Source: Armatimonadota bacterium
Lineage (GTDB): Bacteria > Armatimonadota > UBA5829 > DTJY01
Assembly (NCBI GenBank): GCA_025358205.1
Contig: JANYKG010000040.1
Span: 1-34,647 of the forward strand
Direction: 5' to 3'
DNA: 34,647 nt
Under the pieces are notes generated by a model. The model was not told where the DNA came from and made no database searches. It saw only the letters and a program-made list of their open reading frames with translations. Made by a program: the position numbers and the translations under genes. Positions 1 through 8,879 of this stretch are shown here, in pieces; position 1 is the stretch's first letter, and each line of letters begins with the position of its first letter.

Positions 1-1666
1 CCGGAAGCCTGAACGCATCTTCCGCCCAACCGCCTTCCGGCATGGCTTTGGCGATTGACACAGCCACCATGTGGTTCCGTCCCCACCTGCGCTTCTCGTA
101 GTCCCTCACAAAGTCACGCATCTCGCCGATCCACGCGCTCACCTGTTCGGGCGACGCCTGCCACCAGAGGTCAATCTCGTTCATCAGTTCCCAACAGAAG
201 ACCGTGTCCGTGTTCCCCCAGCGGTCTATCACATACTTCCAACGCTTCTTCTGCGTCTCAATCACTTCGCGCTTGGTGAGGAAGTCCACTCGGTTTGTCA
301 CCGGCCCGCCGTTCTTGGCATTATATGGATTCTCATCCCATTTATGCGACATCCAGAACGTATCCCAGGGCGTGATCATCAGCTTGATGTCGTGCTTCCT
401 GGCAAGAGTGACGATGTTATCCAGAAATGCCACTTGATCCGTGCTGAACGTTCCCACGGGGTTCTCCATCAGAAAACCGCCTGCCGGCGCCTCCAGCATC
501 ATGCGGATGATGCTGACGCCGGAATCGTGCAAACGCTTGAAAAATCTATCCGTGACATCCAGATTGTACGAAGAAGATCCCGGCGCACAATATCCTAAGT
601 CCGTCCACTCCGGGTTGTGGTTGTAGCCGATGGGAGTGAAATAGCGACCGTCCGAATACGTGAAGTACCGCCCGCCTGCAGCGACACGAATGTAATTTTC
701 CTTCGCAGGGCTGTTATTCATCAGCGGATCGGGCGTCTGCAACCGCTTTGTAAGGGCAGCCCGCTCCACGCCATACTGGTTCTCCAGAAAGTCAGCCATG
801 TCCGCAAGAACCTTCGACAACACAGCGGGACTCTGCGATTTCGCTGCGCTTACCTTATTCATAGTCTGCGCTATCACCTTGCTGTACGGTTCAGACCTGT
901 CCGTGTTGGTCTTGAACCACGGAAGCCAGATGTTTGTCTTGTGCAACCACGCTGTATACCGGTTCAATGCGCCCACATCGAGCACACCCGGCTTCCCGCT
1001 CATCGCCCGAACGATCTCTGCGTCATCGTTACCCTTGGATTTGGGTGGCAGCACGCCGAGCTTCTCAGTTAGCCCGGCAATCGGCGTCCCATCAGCATTC
1101 ACGATCCGCACTGTAAGACCCCATCCACCAAAATGCTGATCAACCTTGAAGAGCAAGCGATTCGCACCAGCGACAAGCTTGATCTTCACCTGATCTTCGT
1201 CTGCCTGGACGCCCCTGGTTCCGTGAATGGTATGCACCAGTTCACCGTTGATCCATACCTTCACCCCATCGTCACTACCGAGAAGGATTTTGGCATCTAT
1301 GGCTGATTTACTGACAACAGAAGTGTAAGCGTAGACCACAGCCGGGCCGGTAGCGGAGAAGACCTTTGTGAAGTCAAGCACGCTCTTCTCGTCGCACAAC
1401 TGGAGTGTCCAGGTTTTGACGCTCCCGGTAGATGCCACGCGCTGCCCTTCAACCGGTGCGGCCTTGCCCTCGCCGCCCTTCGCAAAGAGATAGTCAGTGT
1501 CGAATCCCCTGCACGGCATCTTCTCAGCGCCGGGGTTTGGGAACGGTCCAAGCGCCAGGTATGCAGGAATCTGTCCCTCAGTGCCAAGCGTGAGATTTAC
1601 TGTACCTGCCAGCACACACGTTGACAGACACAAGACGATGACAAGCGAAAACATAAACCGCTTCAA
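1..1666 (-). CDS. Secreted GH5-like glycoside hydrolase, C-terminus cut by window edge
   Basis: About 555 codons are present and the 3' end lies outside the window. I chose the TTG at 1666 because AGGA sits 8 nt upstream; it gives a signal peptide with KR before a hydrophobic stretch ending near LSTCVLA. An in-frame ATG at 1654 is the alternative. Residues about 30-170 look like a beta-sandwich carbohydrate-binding domain (DDGVKVWINGELVHT). From about residue 300 a TIM-barrel hydrolase follows (GYNHNPEW; SIIRMMLEAP; ITPWDTFW). The motif CWELMNEIDLWW places a candidate acid/base Glu at residue 497, as in clan A (GH5-type) enzymes. The nucleophile Glu would lie beyond the edge. It starts 19 bp after the permease stop, so it is probably cotranscribed with the importer and acts outside the membrane on the imported sugar's polymer. 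Substrate and exact GH family cannot be fixed from this part. Confidence 0.8.
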   Translation of the reverse strand, partial: MKRFMFSLVIVLCLSTCVLAGTVNLTLGTEGQIPAYLALGPFPNPGAEKMPCRGFDTDYLFAKGGEGKAAPVEGQRVASTGSVKTWTLQLCDEKSVLDFTKVFSATGPAVVYAYTSVVSKSAIDAKILLGSDDGVKVWINGELVHTIHGTRGVQADEDQVKIKLVAGANRLLFKVDQHFGGWGLTVRIVNADGTPIAGLTEKLGVLPPKSKGNDDAEIVRAMSGKPGVLDVGALNRYTAWLHKTNIWLPWFKTNTDRSEPYSKVIAQTMNKVSAAKSQSPAVLSKVLADMADFLENQYGVERAALTKRLQTPDPLMNNSPAKENYIRVAAGGRYFTYSDGRYFTPIGYNHNPEWTDLGYCAPGSSSYNLDVTDRFFKRLHDSGVSIIRMMLEAPAGGFLMENPVGTFSTDQVAFLDNIVTLARKHDIKLMITPWDTFWMSHKWDENPYNAKNGGPVTNRVDFLTKREVIETQKKRWKYVIDRWGNTDTVFCWELMNEIDLWWQASPEQVSAWIGEMRDFVRDYEKRRWGRNHMVAVSIAKAMPEGGWAEDAFRLP

Positions 1667-1685
1667 TGTGGAGTTCCTTTCCAAA

Positions 1686-3002
1686 TCAGCCCTTGATGCC
1701 GGTTAGAGTTATGCCCTGGATGAAGTATCGCTGGGTGAAGAAGAAGACCAGCAGAACCGGAAGCATGACCATTGTGGACGCAGCCATCAGCAGGCCGTAC
1801 TCCGCGCCGTGAGCGCCCTGGAAGAGCTGAAGCGCATAGGCAAGCGGCATCTTCTCGGGCGAGTTGATGTAGATCAGCGGACCCATGAAGTTGTTCCACG
1901 ACCCCATGAACGTCATGATCGTCAACGCCGCAAGCGCGGGCTTGATGAGCGGGAGCATGATCCGCCAGTAGATACCGAAGTACGTGCAGCCGTCAATCTT
2001 CGCCGCGTCCTCCAGGTCGTTCGGGATGGTCATGAAGAACTGCCGCAGCAGGAACACGCTAAACGCCCCGCCGAAGAACGACGGTATCCACAACGGCTTG
2101 AGCGTGTCAATCCACCCCAGTGTGCGGAAGATCAGGAAGACCGGGATCATCGTCACCGCGCCGGGGAGCATCATGGTCGCGAGTAGGACCACGAACAACT
2201 GGTCCCTGCCAGGCCACTTCAGCCGCGCGAACGAGTACGCCACAAGCGAACTGGAGAGAATAGTCCCCAGGATGCTAAGCATGGTGATGTAGACCGTGTT
2301 CCACACGTAGAGCAGGCCGCCCTTGGTTTCCTTTGGCAGGAAGGTCAGCGCGTCCGAGTAGTTTTTCCACTTCGGCGCGAATGCACGAGTCTTGGTCAGC
2401 TTCGACCCCTCAAGGATGAACGTCTTGCCCGCGTCCGGCTGGCCTGGCAGAATCTCCACCCGCTTTGTGCCGTCCTCAAGCTCCTTAGTCTCCACAACCC
2501 TCACGGTCTTGCCCGCAACGGTCATCGTGGAAAGCCCGCACTGCTTACCGTCGAACAGCATCTTTACCTGCTGGGTCGGTATCCACACCGGCGGGTACTT
2601 CGACATCTCGTCCTCTTCCTTGACGGAAGTGGTCACCAGCCAGATGAACGGCACGAGGAATACCGCCGACCCGGTGAGCAGAATCATGTGGTAGGTGATC
2701 TTGCGGATGTTCTCTTTGCGCGCCTTGATCCGCTTCCAGTCCTTCGTGCGTCTCGGGCCGACAGCATACCCGATGTAGAGGCCCACAAACGCCGCGACCA
2801 GCGCCGCGAAGAAGCTCGCCGCGGCAGGCAGATGGGCTGTCTTATGCACCACGACCGCCGGAATCAGGCCGATAACCAACGCCACCAGTACACCAGGACT
2901 GCGATACTTGAAGCCCTCGGTGATAAGCGTCATGACAAGCCCTGCCGTGAAGTACAGCAGCAGTGTTCCGAATATCCAGAATATGGGGTTCATTTGTTCC
3001 AT
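1686..3002 (-). CDS. CUT1 sugar ABC transporter permease (MalG/UgpE-like) with N-terminal extension and loop insertion
   Basis: A 438-residue inner-membrane subunit. The canonical permease begins at about residue 104 (TM1, ending LVPFIWLVTTSVKEEDE) and resumes at about 210 (PKWKNYSDAL). The EAA loop is near residues 330-350 (LEDAAKIDGC...IMLPL) and would dock on an ABC ATPase. Two features are unusual. Three extra hydrophobic segments (about 7-29, 37-53, 59-83) precede the usual TM1. A beta-rich stretch (about 143-208, with VAGKTVRVVETKELEDGTK) is inserted in the extracytoplasmic loop between TM1 and TM2. No clear Shine-Dalgarno precedes the ATG at 3002; an ATG at 2993 is also possible. It lies between the binding-protein/permease fusion upstream and the hydrolase downstream, so the three form one uptake operon without its own ATPase. 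Confidence 0.9.
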   Translation of the reverse strand: MEQMNPIFWIFGTLLLYFTAGLVMTLITEGFKYRSPGVLVALVIGLIPAVVVHKTAHLPAAASFFAALVAAFVGLYIGYAVGPRRTKDWKRIKARKENIRKITYHMILLTGSAVFLVPFIWLVTTSVKEEDEMSKYPPVWIPTQQVKMLFDGKQCGLSTMTVAGKTVRVVETKELEDGTKRVEILPGQPDAGKTFILEGSKLTKTRAFAPKWKNYSDALTFLPKETKGGLLYVWNTVYITMLSILGTILSSSLVAYSFARLKWPGRDQLFVVLLATMMLPGAVTMIPVFLIFRTLGWIDTLKPLWIPSFFGGAFSVFLLRQFFMTIPNDLEDAAKIDGCTYFGIYWRIMLPLIKPALAALTIMTFMGSWNNFMGPLIYINSPEKMPLAYALQLFQGAHGAEYGLLMAASTMVMLPVLLVFFFTQRYFIQGITLTGIKG

Positions 3003-3016
3003 AATATCAGCAACAG

Positions 3017-3102
3017 AATGGTCAAATGGTCAGATGGTCAAATGGTCGGAGATAGACGACCATCAGACCATTCTCTATGACCATTATTCTTGACCATTCC
3101 CC
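3017..3102. repeat. ATGGTCA-type inverted tandem repeat in the fusion/permease spacer
   Basis: Four imperfect units of the form ATGGTCA/G run from 3017 to 3049, followed from 3057 by four units of the complement (GACCAT). The two arms can pair into one long imperfect hairpin in the operon mRNA between the fused binding protein and the second permease. The arm begins about 2 nt beyond the upstream stop codon. Confidence 0.85.
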
Positions 3103-3103
3103 G

Positions 3104-5509
3104 TCACTTCCCTTTCTCCGCTTCGTAGTGAACCCAGCGCGGGGCCATCTTGAGCTGAACCACCGTCAGGGCGAGAATGATTATGAACATCAGCCACGCA
3201 ATAGCCGACGCATATCCCATCTTGAAGTACGTGAACGCGTTGTTGAACAGGTAGAGCACCGGCACCGCCGTCGAGTCCACGGGGCCGCCGCCGGTCATAA
3301 TGTACACCGTGTCGAACGTCTGCAGGACGCCTATCGTACCCATAATCAGGTTGAAGAACAGGTAGGGCGTGAGCATCGGCAGCGTCACGTTCCAGAACCG
3401 GTGCCACCAGTTCGCGCCGTCAATGTCCGCCGCCTCGTAGAGGTGCTGCGGCACACCCTGAAGACCTGCAAGCCACAGAATCATCCCTCCGCCTGCGCCC
3501 CACAGACCCATGAATATCAGCCCCGGTTTCGCCCACAGCTCGCTCGCCAGCCACGCAGGCGCTGCGAGGTGGAACCACTGGCCTAGAGTCGCTCGCCATG
3601 CCGCGTTCACCAGGCCGTACTGCGGGTTCAGCACCCAGATCCACAGGATGGCATTGGCCACCACGGGGACGATGGACGGCAGGTAGAAGAACGTCCGATA
3701 CCATGTCATGCCGCCAACCTTGGTGTTCAGCAGCATCGCGATTGCCAGCCCCGTGATCAGCCCAAGCGGTAGTCCGAACAGCGCAAGGAACCCGGCATTG
3801 TAGAGCGCCTTGGACAGGTACTGCCAGTCGTCGGTCAGCAGTTGCTGGTAGTTGTAGATCCCCACCCACCGGGCCGGATGCAGCACATCATAGTCGCAGA
3901 AGCTGAAGATGATGGATGCGATTATCGGGCCGATGGTGAAGACCAGGAAGCCGAGTATCCACGGCGCGGCGAACGTGTAGCCCGCGATCGTCTCACTCCT
4001 GGTGATCGCACCCATCGGGCCGTATTCGCGGAACTTCCTAATGACAAAGCCGATGAACACAACCAGCAGAATCGCCAGAATTGCGAGCGGGAAGCTCCAG
4101 TTCAGCACCTTGAACTTGCTCTTGTCGAATACCTTGTCGAGTTCTTTCTGGACGATCTTCGTGTGCATGTCCATCGCGGCCTGCGGTGACATCTTGTGCC
4201 GCGTGCCCTCGTCGAAAGCCTTCACATGCTCGTCCCACAACCGCTGGCCGACGAACGTTACCGGACGGTACTTCGACACCTTCATCAGGTCGAGGAACAG
4301 CCGCAGGGAGTCCCGGTACTTCGGAAGCACCGGCGCAAACTCCTTGAAAATCATCTCGTTGACCTTCACATCAGCGGTCATGCTCGGCACATACGGCCTG
4401 CCCTTGCTCGCGTTGTACTCCTTCTGAGCCTGGCATGCTATCCGCGTGGCCTCCGGTGAAACCATCCACTTGATGAACGCCCAGGACTCCTCCACGTGCT
4501 TCGCGCCCTTGGGGATGGCGAACGAGAAGCCGCCGCTCCAGGTGATGAACTTGGGCTGACCTGCGAACCTCCCCTTCCCTTCCAGGCGCTCTCTGGGAAC
4601 CGGGGCAGGCGCAACCGCGAAGTCCAGTTCCGGGCCGTACCGCGCGATGCCGTCCAGGAACCAGTTGCCGTCAATCTTCATGGCGACCAGGCCGGTGAGG
4701 AACGGATCGAGTTCGTTCGCCTTGAAAGCGCTGGAGAACGAGTTCGTCGCCTCCACGCCTTTCAGCGAATCGTAAACCGATGTCATGTACTTCAGCGCGT
4801 CCACCGAGTACTTGTTGTTCATGGTACACGTGCGGCCGTCGGTGCTCATGAACTCGCCGCCGTTCTGCCAGCTATAGAGGTAGAGCCAACTGTTGCCGTA
4901 GTTGGGTAGGAAGCCGATTCGCTCGAAGTCGCCGTCCCTGCCGTACTTGGTCAGCTTCTTCGCGCACTCCAGAAGCTCGTCCCAGGTCTGCGGCGGCTTG
5001 TTCGGGTCCAGCCCTGCCGCGCGGAAGAGCGTCTTACTGTAGTAGAGCGCGCGGTCGTCGGTGCTGAACGGAATGGCGTACACCTTGCCGTTGTAGGTGG
5101 CCTCCGACCAGCAGGCCTTGTAGAACTCCTGCGGCTTGATACCGTCCTTCTTCGCCTGGTCGCGCTTGATAAGCGTGTCCAGATTCATGAAGGTATCGCG
5201 CGAAGCCCAGTCGCCGATTGTGAAGCGGTCTTGGTCCACCACGTCCGGCGGAACCTTGCCGGCGATGGCGGTTATCAGCTTCTGGGGGTTCATGCCGCCC
5301 GCGCCCATCTGCAGGGCCTGCACGTCAATGTTGGGATGACGGCGCTCGAACTCGGCGATCTGGGCATCAAGGCCTTTGGTCGCCGGGCCTGATTGCAGAC
5401 CCCAGACGACTAGCTTGATCTTGCCGGTGTCCTTCTGCGCGCATCCGGTTAGGAGCACGACCGGCAGGAGCAGAATGAAAACGAGTGCTAACGAACGAAA
5501 AACGCGCAT
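3104..5509 (-). CDS. Fused lipoprotein sugar-binding protein and MalF-like ABC permease
   Basis: 801 residues from the ATG at 5509, which has AGAGGT about 8 nt upstream; a longer in-frame ORF to 5557 has no better start. Residues 1-23 are a lipoprotein signal peptide with lipobox LTGC (Cys23). Residues about 30-460 are a family-1 extracellular solute-binding protein (KLVVWGLQSGP; GKVYAIPFSTDDRALYY; FIKWMVSPEA). An extra membrane segment at about 468-487 carries the chain inward. Residues about 505-801 are a CUT1 MalF/UgpA-type permease, with the EAA loop near 690 (YEAADIDGANWW) and the typical TGGGP motif. The topology is coherent: binding domain outside, one added span, then a normal permease. 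Import of a sugar or oligosaccharide is likely; the substrate is unknown. It heads the operon with the second permease and the GH5-like hydrolase. The ATPase must come from elsewhere. Confidence 0.9.
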   Translation of the reverse strand: MRVFRSLALVFILLLPVVLLTGCAQKDTGKIKLVVWGLQSGPATKGLDAQIAEFERRHPNIDVQALQMGAGGMNPQKLITAIAGKVPPDVVDQDRFTIGDWASRDTFMNLDTLIKRDQAKKDGIKPQEFYKACWSEATYNGKVYAIPFSTDDRALYYSKTLFRAAGLDPNKPPQTWDELLECAKKLTKYGRDGDFERIGFLPNYGNSWLYLYSWQNGGEFMSTDGRTCTMNNKYSVDALKYMTSVYDSLKGVEATNSFSSAFKANELDPFLTGLVAMKIDGNWFLDGIARYGPELDFAVAPAPVPRERLEGKGRFAGQPKFITWSGGFSFAIPKGAKHVEESWAFIKWMVSPEATRIACQAQKEYNASKGRPYVPSMTADVKVNEMIFKEFAPVLPKYRDSLRLFLDLMKVSKYRPVTFVGQRLWDEHVKAFDEGTRHKMSPQAAMDMHTKIVQKELDKVFDKSKFKVLNWSFPLAILAILLVVFIGFVIRKFREYGPMGAITRSETIAGYTFAAPWILGFLVFTIGPIIASIIFSFCDYDVLHPARWVGIYNYQQLLTDDWQYLSKALYNAGFLALFGLPLGLITGLAIAMLLNTKVGGMTWYRTFFYLPSIVPVVANAILWIWVLNPQYGLVNAAWRATLGQWFHLAAPAWLASELWAKPGLIFMGLWGAGGGMILWLAGLQGVPQHLYEAADIDGANWWHRFWNVTLPMLTPYLFFNLIMGTIGVLQTFDTVYIMTGGGPVDSTAVPVLYLFNNAFTYFKMGYASAIAWLMFIIILALTVVQLKMAPRWVHYEAEKGK

Positions 5510-5675
5510 GCGTGTTGACCTCTGGAAGGTTGTAATTGAATCATATCGCGCGAGCATCGTCGGTCACGCAGAGTAGTATTCGCAGTCATGACAGGAATTC
5601 CCTTCGTCCGAAAACGAGAGAACACATAATGCACGGATGTGAGGGGATGACATGGATAGGGAAATGACTGATGCG

Positions 5676-6128
5676 TCACCGTTTACGGTTGGCTATGACT
5701 CGGCAAATGACGAATGCAAAGACACTGACAATGCAGGCAGCCACAAGCGTTCTGTACAGTTGCGAGTAATCCACATGCCATTTGACGACGGAAACCAGCT
5801 TATCGCCTTGGTGGCGAAAGGTACTGCTGCGCGAACGAGCACCACCGATAAACCATGAGAAGAGAATCGGCAGGGATGCTAACACCGGCGAGAGCATGGC
5901 TCCCCTTCGCCGTAAGCCGAATAGCCACGTAAGGCACCCGGCTGTCAAACCGCACAGAACCGCGCCGGACACCGTAAGCAGCCAAACGGGAACGATGGGA
6001 GGCCCGGGTGGGTGCATCATGGTCAGAAAGCTGCCTACCGAAAACACAAATCCGCTGCATATGACAACCGCAACACCCTTCAGAACTCCAACGAGAGGAG
6101 ACATAGAACCTGACTCAGTCTGCGACAT
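5676..6128 (-). CDS. Small hypothetical membrane protein
   Basis: 150 residues, with a strong Shine-Dalgarno (GGGGAGGT) about 5 nt before the ATG at 6128, which supports it as a real gene. It has about four hydrophobic segments (about 10-35, 44-68, 76-95 and near the C-terminus) and ends in basic residues (RVIANRKR). I recognise no family and no catalytic motif. It lies 54 bp downstream of leuS and 166 bp upstream of the transporter operon, all on the same strand. The sequence gives no indication of function. Confidence 0.7.
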   Translation of the reverse strand: MSQTESGSMSPLVGVLKGVAVVICSGFVFSVGSFLTMMHPPGPPIVPVWLLTVSGAVLCGLTAGCLTWLFGLRRRGAMLSPVLASLPILFSWFIGGARSRSSTFRHQGDKLVSVVKWHVDYSQLYRTLVAACIVSVFAFVICRVIANRKR

Positions 6129-6142
6129 CTCGCACCTCCCCT

Positions 6143-6176
6143 ATCTGCGTACATCTGCGTTAATCGGCGGTTAATT
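6143..6176. repeat. ATCTGCGT-type short repeat after leuS
   Basis: Two near-direct copies of ATCTGCGT separated by AC, then a degenerate third unit (TAATCGGCGG TTAAT), in the 54-bp gap between leuS and the 150-residue membrane protein. It follows the pattern of short-unit repeats in most spacers of this window, but the units here are longer and no opposing arm is seen. Confidence 0.5.
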
Positions 6177-6182
6177 TCCGAC

Positions 6183-8861
6183 CTACACCACTATGCTAAC
6201 CAGCTTGCCAGGCACGACCACGAGCTTCTTCGGGGCCTTGCCTGTAAGGAACTCCTGCACCTTCTCGCTTGCGAGGGCGAGGCGTTCGATCTCCGCTGAG
6301 CCCATCCCAGCCGAAACCTCCAGCCGGTCGCGGACCTTGCCGTTCACCTGGACGACGATCGTGATGATATCCGCCTTCGCGATATCCGCGTCGAACTCAG
6401 GCCAGGACTGCTCGAAGGTCGTGCCGGTCTTGCCTAGATTCTCCCAAAGCTCATCCGCCAGATGCGGAGTAATCGGCGCGAGGAGCAGGACCAAGCTCTC
6501 CATGGCTTCCGAGAGAACGGAATGGTTGATGGTTGATGGTTGATGGTTGATGGCAGAGGAACCAATGGCTGATGGCTGATGGCTGATGGCTGCCTGCCAC
6601 TCGTGCATTGAATTGGACATTTCCATCAACGCAGATACCGCGGTATTGAAGTGGAAGCGCTCGATATCAGCCGTGACTTTCTCAATCGTCTGGTGGGTCT
6701 TTCGCCGCATGGTCTTGTCGGCATCGCTCAGTTCTGCGCCAGTTATCGACTCGCGCCAGCCCGCATCATGAGCCCCAAGATTCGCCGCGAAGAACCGCCA
6801 GATTCGGCTGAGGAACCTGAACGCGCCGTTCATGCCGTCCTCGCTCCACTGCACCGCATCCTCGAACGGGGCGACGAACAGCTCATACGTCCTCAGTGAA
6901 TCCGCGCCGAACTTGGCCGCCATCGCATCCGGCGTGACCACGTTCCGCTTCGACTTGCTCATCTTCACGAACCGCCAGACGATCTTGTCCGCGGGCATCG
7001 CCTCCGCTTCCTCGGGGAAGAGCGGGATCAGATCGCGGCTGTCATCGTCATCCTGGTCCTCGTTATCAACCTGGTCGCCGGATTCCATCTTGCGGTGAGG
7101 CGTGCGAGCCAGAACCATGCCCTGGTTCATCAGGCGGGCAAACGGCTCCACAAACGGCACATAACCGGCATCGTGCAGAACCTTCGTCCAGAACCGCGCG
7201 TAGAGCAGGTGCATCACGGCATGCTCCGCGCCGCCGACGTACAGGTCAACCGGCAGCCACTTCGCCGCCAGTTCCTTGTCGAACGCAGCGGTCTCAAGCA
7301 GCGGACTGACGAACCGCAGGAAATACCAACTCGAACACGCGAATCCGCCCATGGTGTCCGTCTCGCGCTTGGCAGGCCCACCGCATGTCGGGCAGGTGGT
7401 GTTCACGAACTCGGGTATGCTTGCAAGCGGCGACTCACCGCTACCGGACGGCTCATACTGCTCCACATCCGGCAGCACCACCGGCAGGTCCTTGTCCGGC
7501 ACGGCGACGATTCCGCACTTGTCGCAGTGGATGATCGGAATCGGCGCGCCCCAGTACCGCTGGCGGCTGATCAGCCAGTCACGCAGCTTGAAGTTGACCG
7601 TGAACTTGCCTCTGCCGGTTTCCGTCAGCCACTTCGTCACGTCCTGCTTGGCGGTTGCGCCCTTCGCGCCGGTGAACTCGCCTGAGTTGAACATATCGCC
7701 GTACTCGGGATGGAACGTGAATCCGCCCCAGTCCTCGTTCACGTCGGGGACGAAATCAGCGGGAGCGTTGGGATTCTTGATTACTGGGGTTATCTTGATG
7801 CCGAACTTCCGCGCAAACGCGAAGTCGCGCTCGTCATGCGCGGGAACGGCCATGATCGCGCCGGTGCCGTAGCCCATCATCACGTAGTCCGCTATCCAGA
7901 TCGGAACCTTGTCGCCGCTGACCGGGTTGATCGCGTAGGCCCCGGTGAAGACGCCTGTCTTCTCCTTCTCGGTTGACTGCCGTTCGATTGCGCTCTCTCT
8001 CGACGCGAGCTTGCGGTACTCGTCCACATCAGCCTTCATCTCAGGCGAGGTAAGCTTCTCGACCAGCGGATGCTCCGGCGCAAGCACCATGAACGTCGCG
8101 CCCCAAAGCGTATCGGGCCGAGTGGTGTAGACTACGATTTCATCACCCTGCTCGGACTTGAAGGTGACTTCCGCGCCCTCGCTGCGGCCAATCCAGTTCT
8201 TTTGCATCAGCTTGATGGACTCCGGCCAGTCTATGGTGTCCAGGTCGTCAATCAGCCGATCAGCGTACTCCGTGATCTTGAAGAACCACTGGGGCAGGTC
8301 TTTCTTCTCGATAAATGAGTCGCACCGCCAGCAGCGCCCGTCCTTGACTTCCTCGTTCGCCAGCACGGTCGCGCAGTTCGGACACCAGTTCGCAGGAGCG
8401 AGCGACCGATAAGCCAGCCCGCGTTTGTACAGCAGCAGGAACAGCCACTGCGTCCACTTGTAGTAGTCCGGCGACGACGAGTTGACCTCGCGAGTCCAGT
8501 CATAGCTTATGCCGATGAGGTCCATCTGCCGTTTGTAGGTGGCGATGTACTCGGGAACGGTCTTCTTCGGGTGGCTCTTGCGCTTGATCGCTTCGTTCTC
8601 GGCAGGCAGACCGAAGGCGTCCCACCCCATGGGATGCAGGACGTTGAAGCCCTTCATGCGCCGGTAACGACACGCGACGTCCGTGGGTATGTAGTTGCGG
8701 CAGTGACCCACGGAAAGGCCCGCGCCCGACGGATAAGGGAAGAAATCAAGCCCGTAGAACTTCGGCTTGTCGTTCTCGTCCACCGTGCGGAAGATCTCGG
8801 AATCCTTCCAGCGCTTCTGCCACTTCTGTTCTATTTCCTGAAAATCGTATCTATCGTTCAT
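6183..8861 (-). CDS. leuS: Leucyl-tRNA synthetase with a repeat-derived insertion
   Basis: 892 residues, a usual length for bacterial LeuRS, which charges tRNA-Leu in the cytoplasm. Visible landmarks in order: class I signature PYPSGAGLSVGH near the N-terminus, a zinc-binding segment (CPNC...CWRC), CP1 editing-domain motifs (TTRPDTLWGATF; MAVPAHDERDF), KMSKSKRN, and the anticodon-binding domain (LLAPITPHLADELWE). AAGG precedes the ATG at 8861. Within the anticodon-binding domain, residues about 757-781 (ISHQPSAIG...INHQPSTINH) are encoded by a tandem GATGGTT/GATGGCT repeat at 6521-6594 and seem absent from ordinary LeuRS. The reading frame is open throughout, so the protein is probably functional. 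It starts 18 bp after the stop of the presenilin-like gene, suggesting cotranscription. Confidence 0.97.
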   Translation of the reverse strand: MNDRYDFQEIEQKWQKRWKDSEIFRTVDENDKPKFYGLDFFPYPSGAGLSVGHCRNYIPTDVACRYRRMKGFNVLHPMGWDAFGLPAENEAIKRKSHPKKTVPEYIATYKRQMDLIGISYDWTREVNSSSPDYYKWTQWLFLLLYKRGLAYRSLAPANWCPNCATVLANEEVKDGRCWRCDSFIEKKDLPQWFFKITEYADRLIDDLDTIDWPESIKLMQKNWIGRSEGAEVTFKSEQGDEIVVYTTRPDTLWGATFMVLAPEHPLVEKLTSPEMKADVDEYRKLASRESAIERQSTEKEKTGVFTGAYAINPVSGDKVPIWIADYVMMGYGTGAIMAVPAHDERDFAFARKFGIKITPVIKNPNAPADFVPDVNEDWGGFTFHPEYGDMFNSGEFTGAKGATAKQDVTKWLTETGRGKFTVNFKLRDWLISRQRYWGAPIPIIHCDKCGIVAVPDKDLPVVLPDVEQYEPSGSGESPLASIPEFVNTTCPTCGGPAKRETDTMGGFACSSWYFLRFVSPLLETAAFDKELAAKWLPVDLYVGGAEHAVMHLLYARFWTKVLHDAGYVPFVEPFARLMNQGMVLARTPHRKMESGDQVDNEDQDDDDSRDLIPLFPEEAEAMPADKIVWRFVKMSKSKRNVVTPDAMAAKFGADSLRTYELFVAPFEDAVQWSEDGMNGAFRFLSRIWRFFAANLGAHDAGWRESITGAELSDADKTMRRKTHQTIEKVTADIERFHFNTAVSALMEMSNSMHEWQAAISHQPSAIGSSAINHQPSTINHSVLSEAMESLVLLLAPITPHLADELWENLGKTGTTFEQSWPEFDADIAKADIITIVVQVNGKVRDRLEVSAGMGSAEIERLALASEKVQEFLTGKAPKKLVVVPGKLVSIVV
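6521..6594. repeat. In-frame GATGGTT/GATGGCT tandem repeat inside leuS
   Basis: Two blocks of 7-nt units in direct orientation: about four GATGGTT-type units (6521-6554) and about four GATGGCT-type units (6564-6592), separated by CAGAGGAACC. The same unit type occurs in the spacer at 20466-20548. Both blocks stay in the leuS frame and add about 25 residues. Confidence 0.9.
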
Positions 8862-8879
8862 TTGTACACCTTATCGAAG

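Noticed and set aside
71-1072. Several plus-strand ORFs opposite the hydrolase
   Set aside because: The minus strand reads as a continuous secreted GH5-like protein through the whole stretch; the plus-strand products are rich in Arg, Pro and Ser and match nothing.
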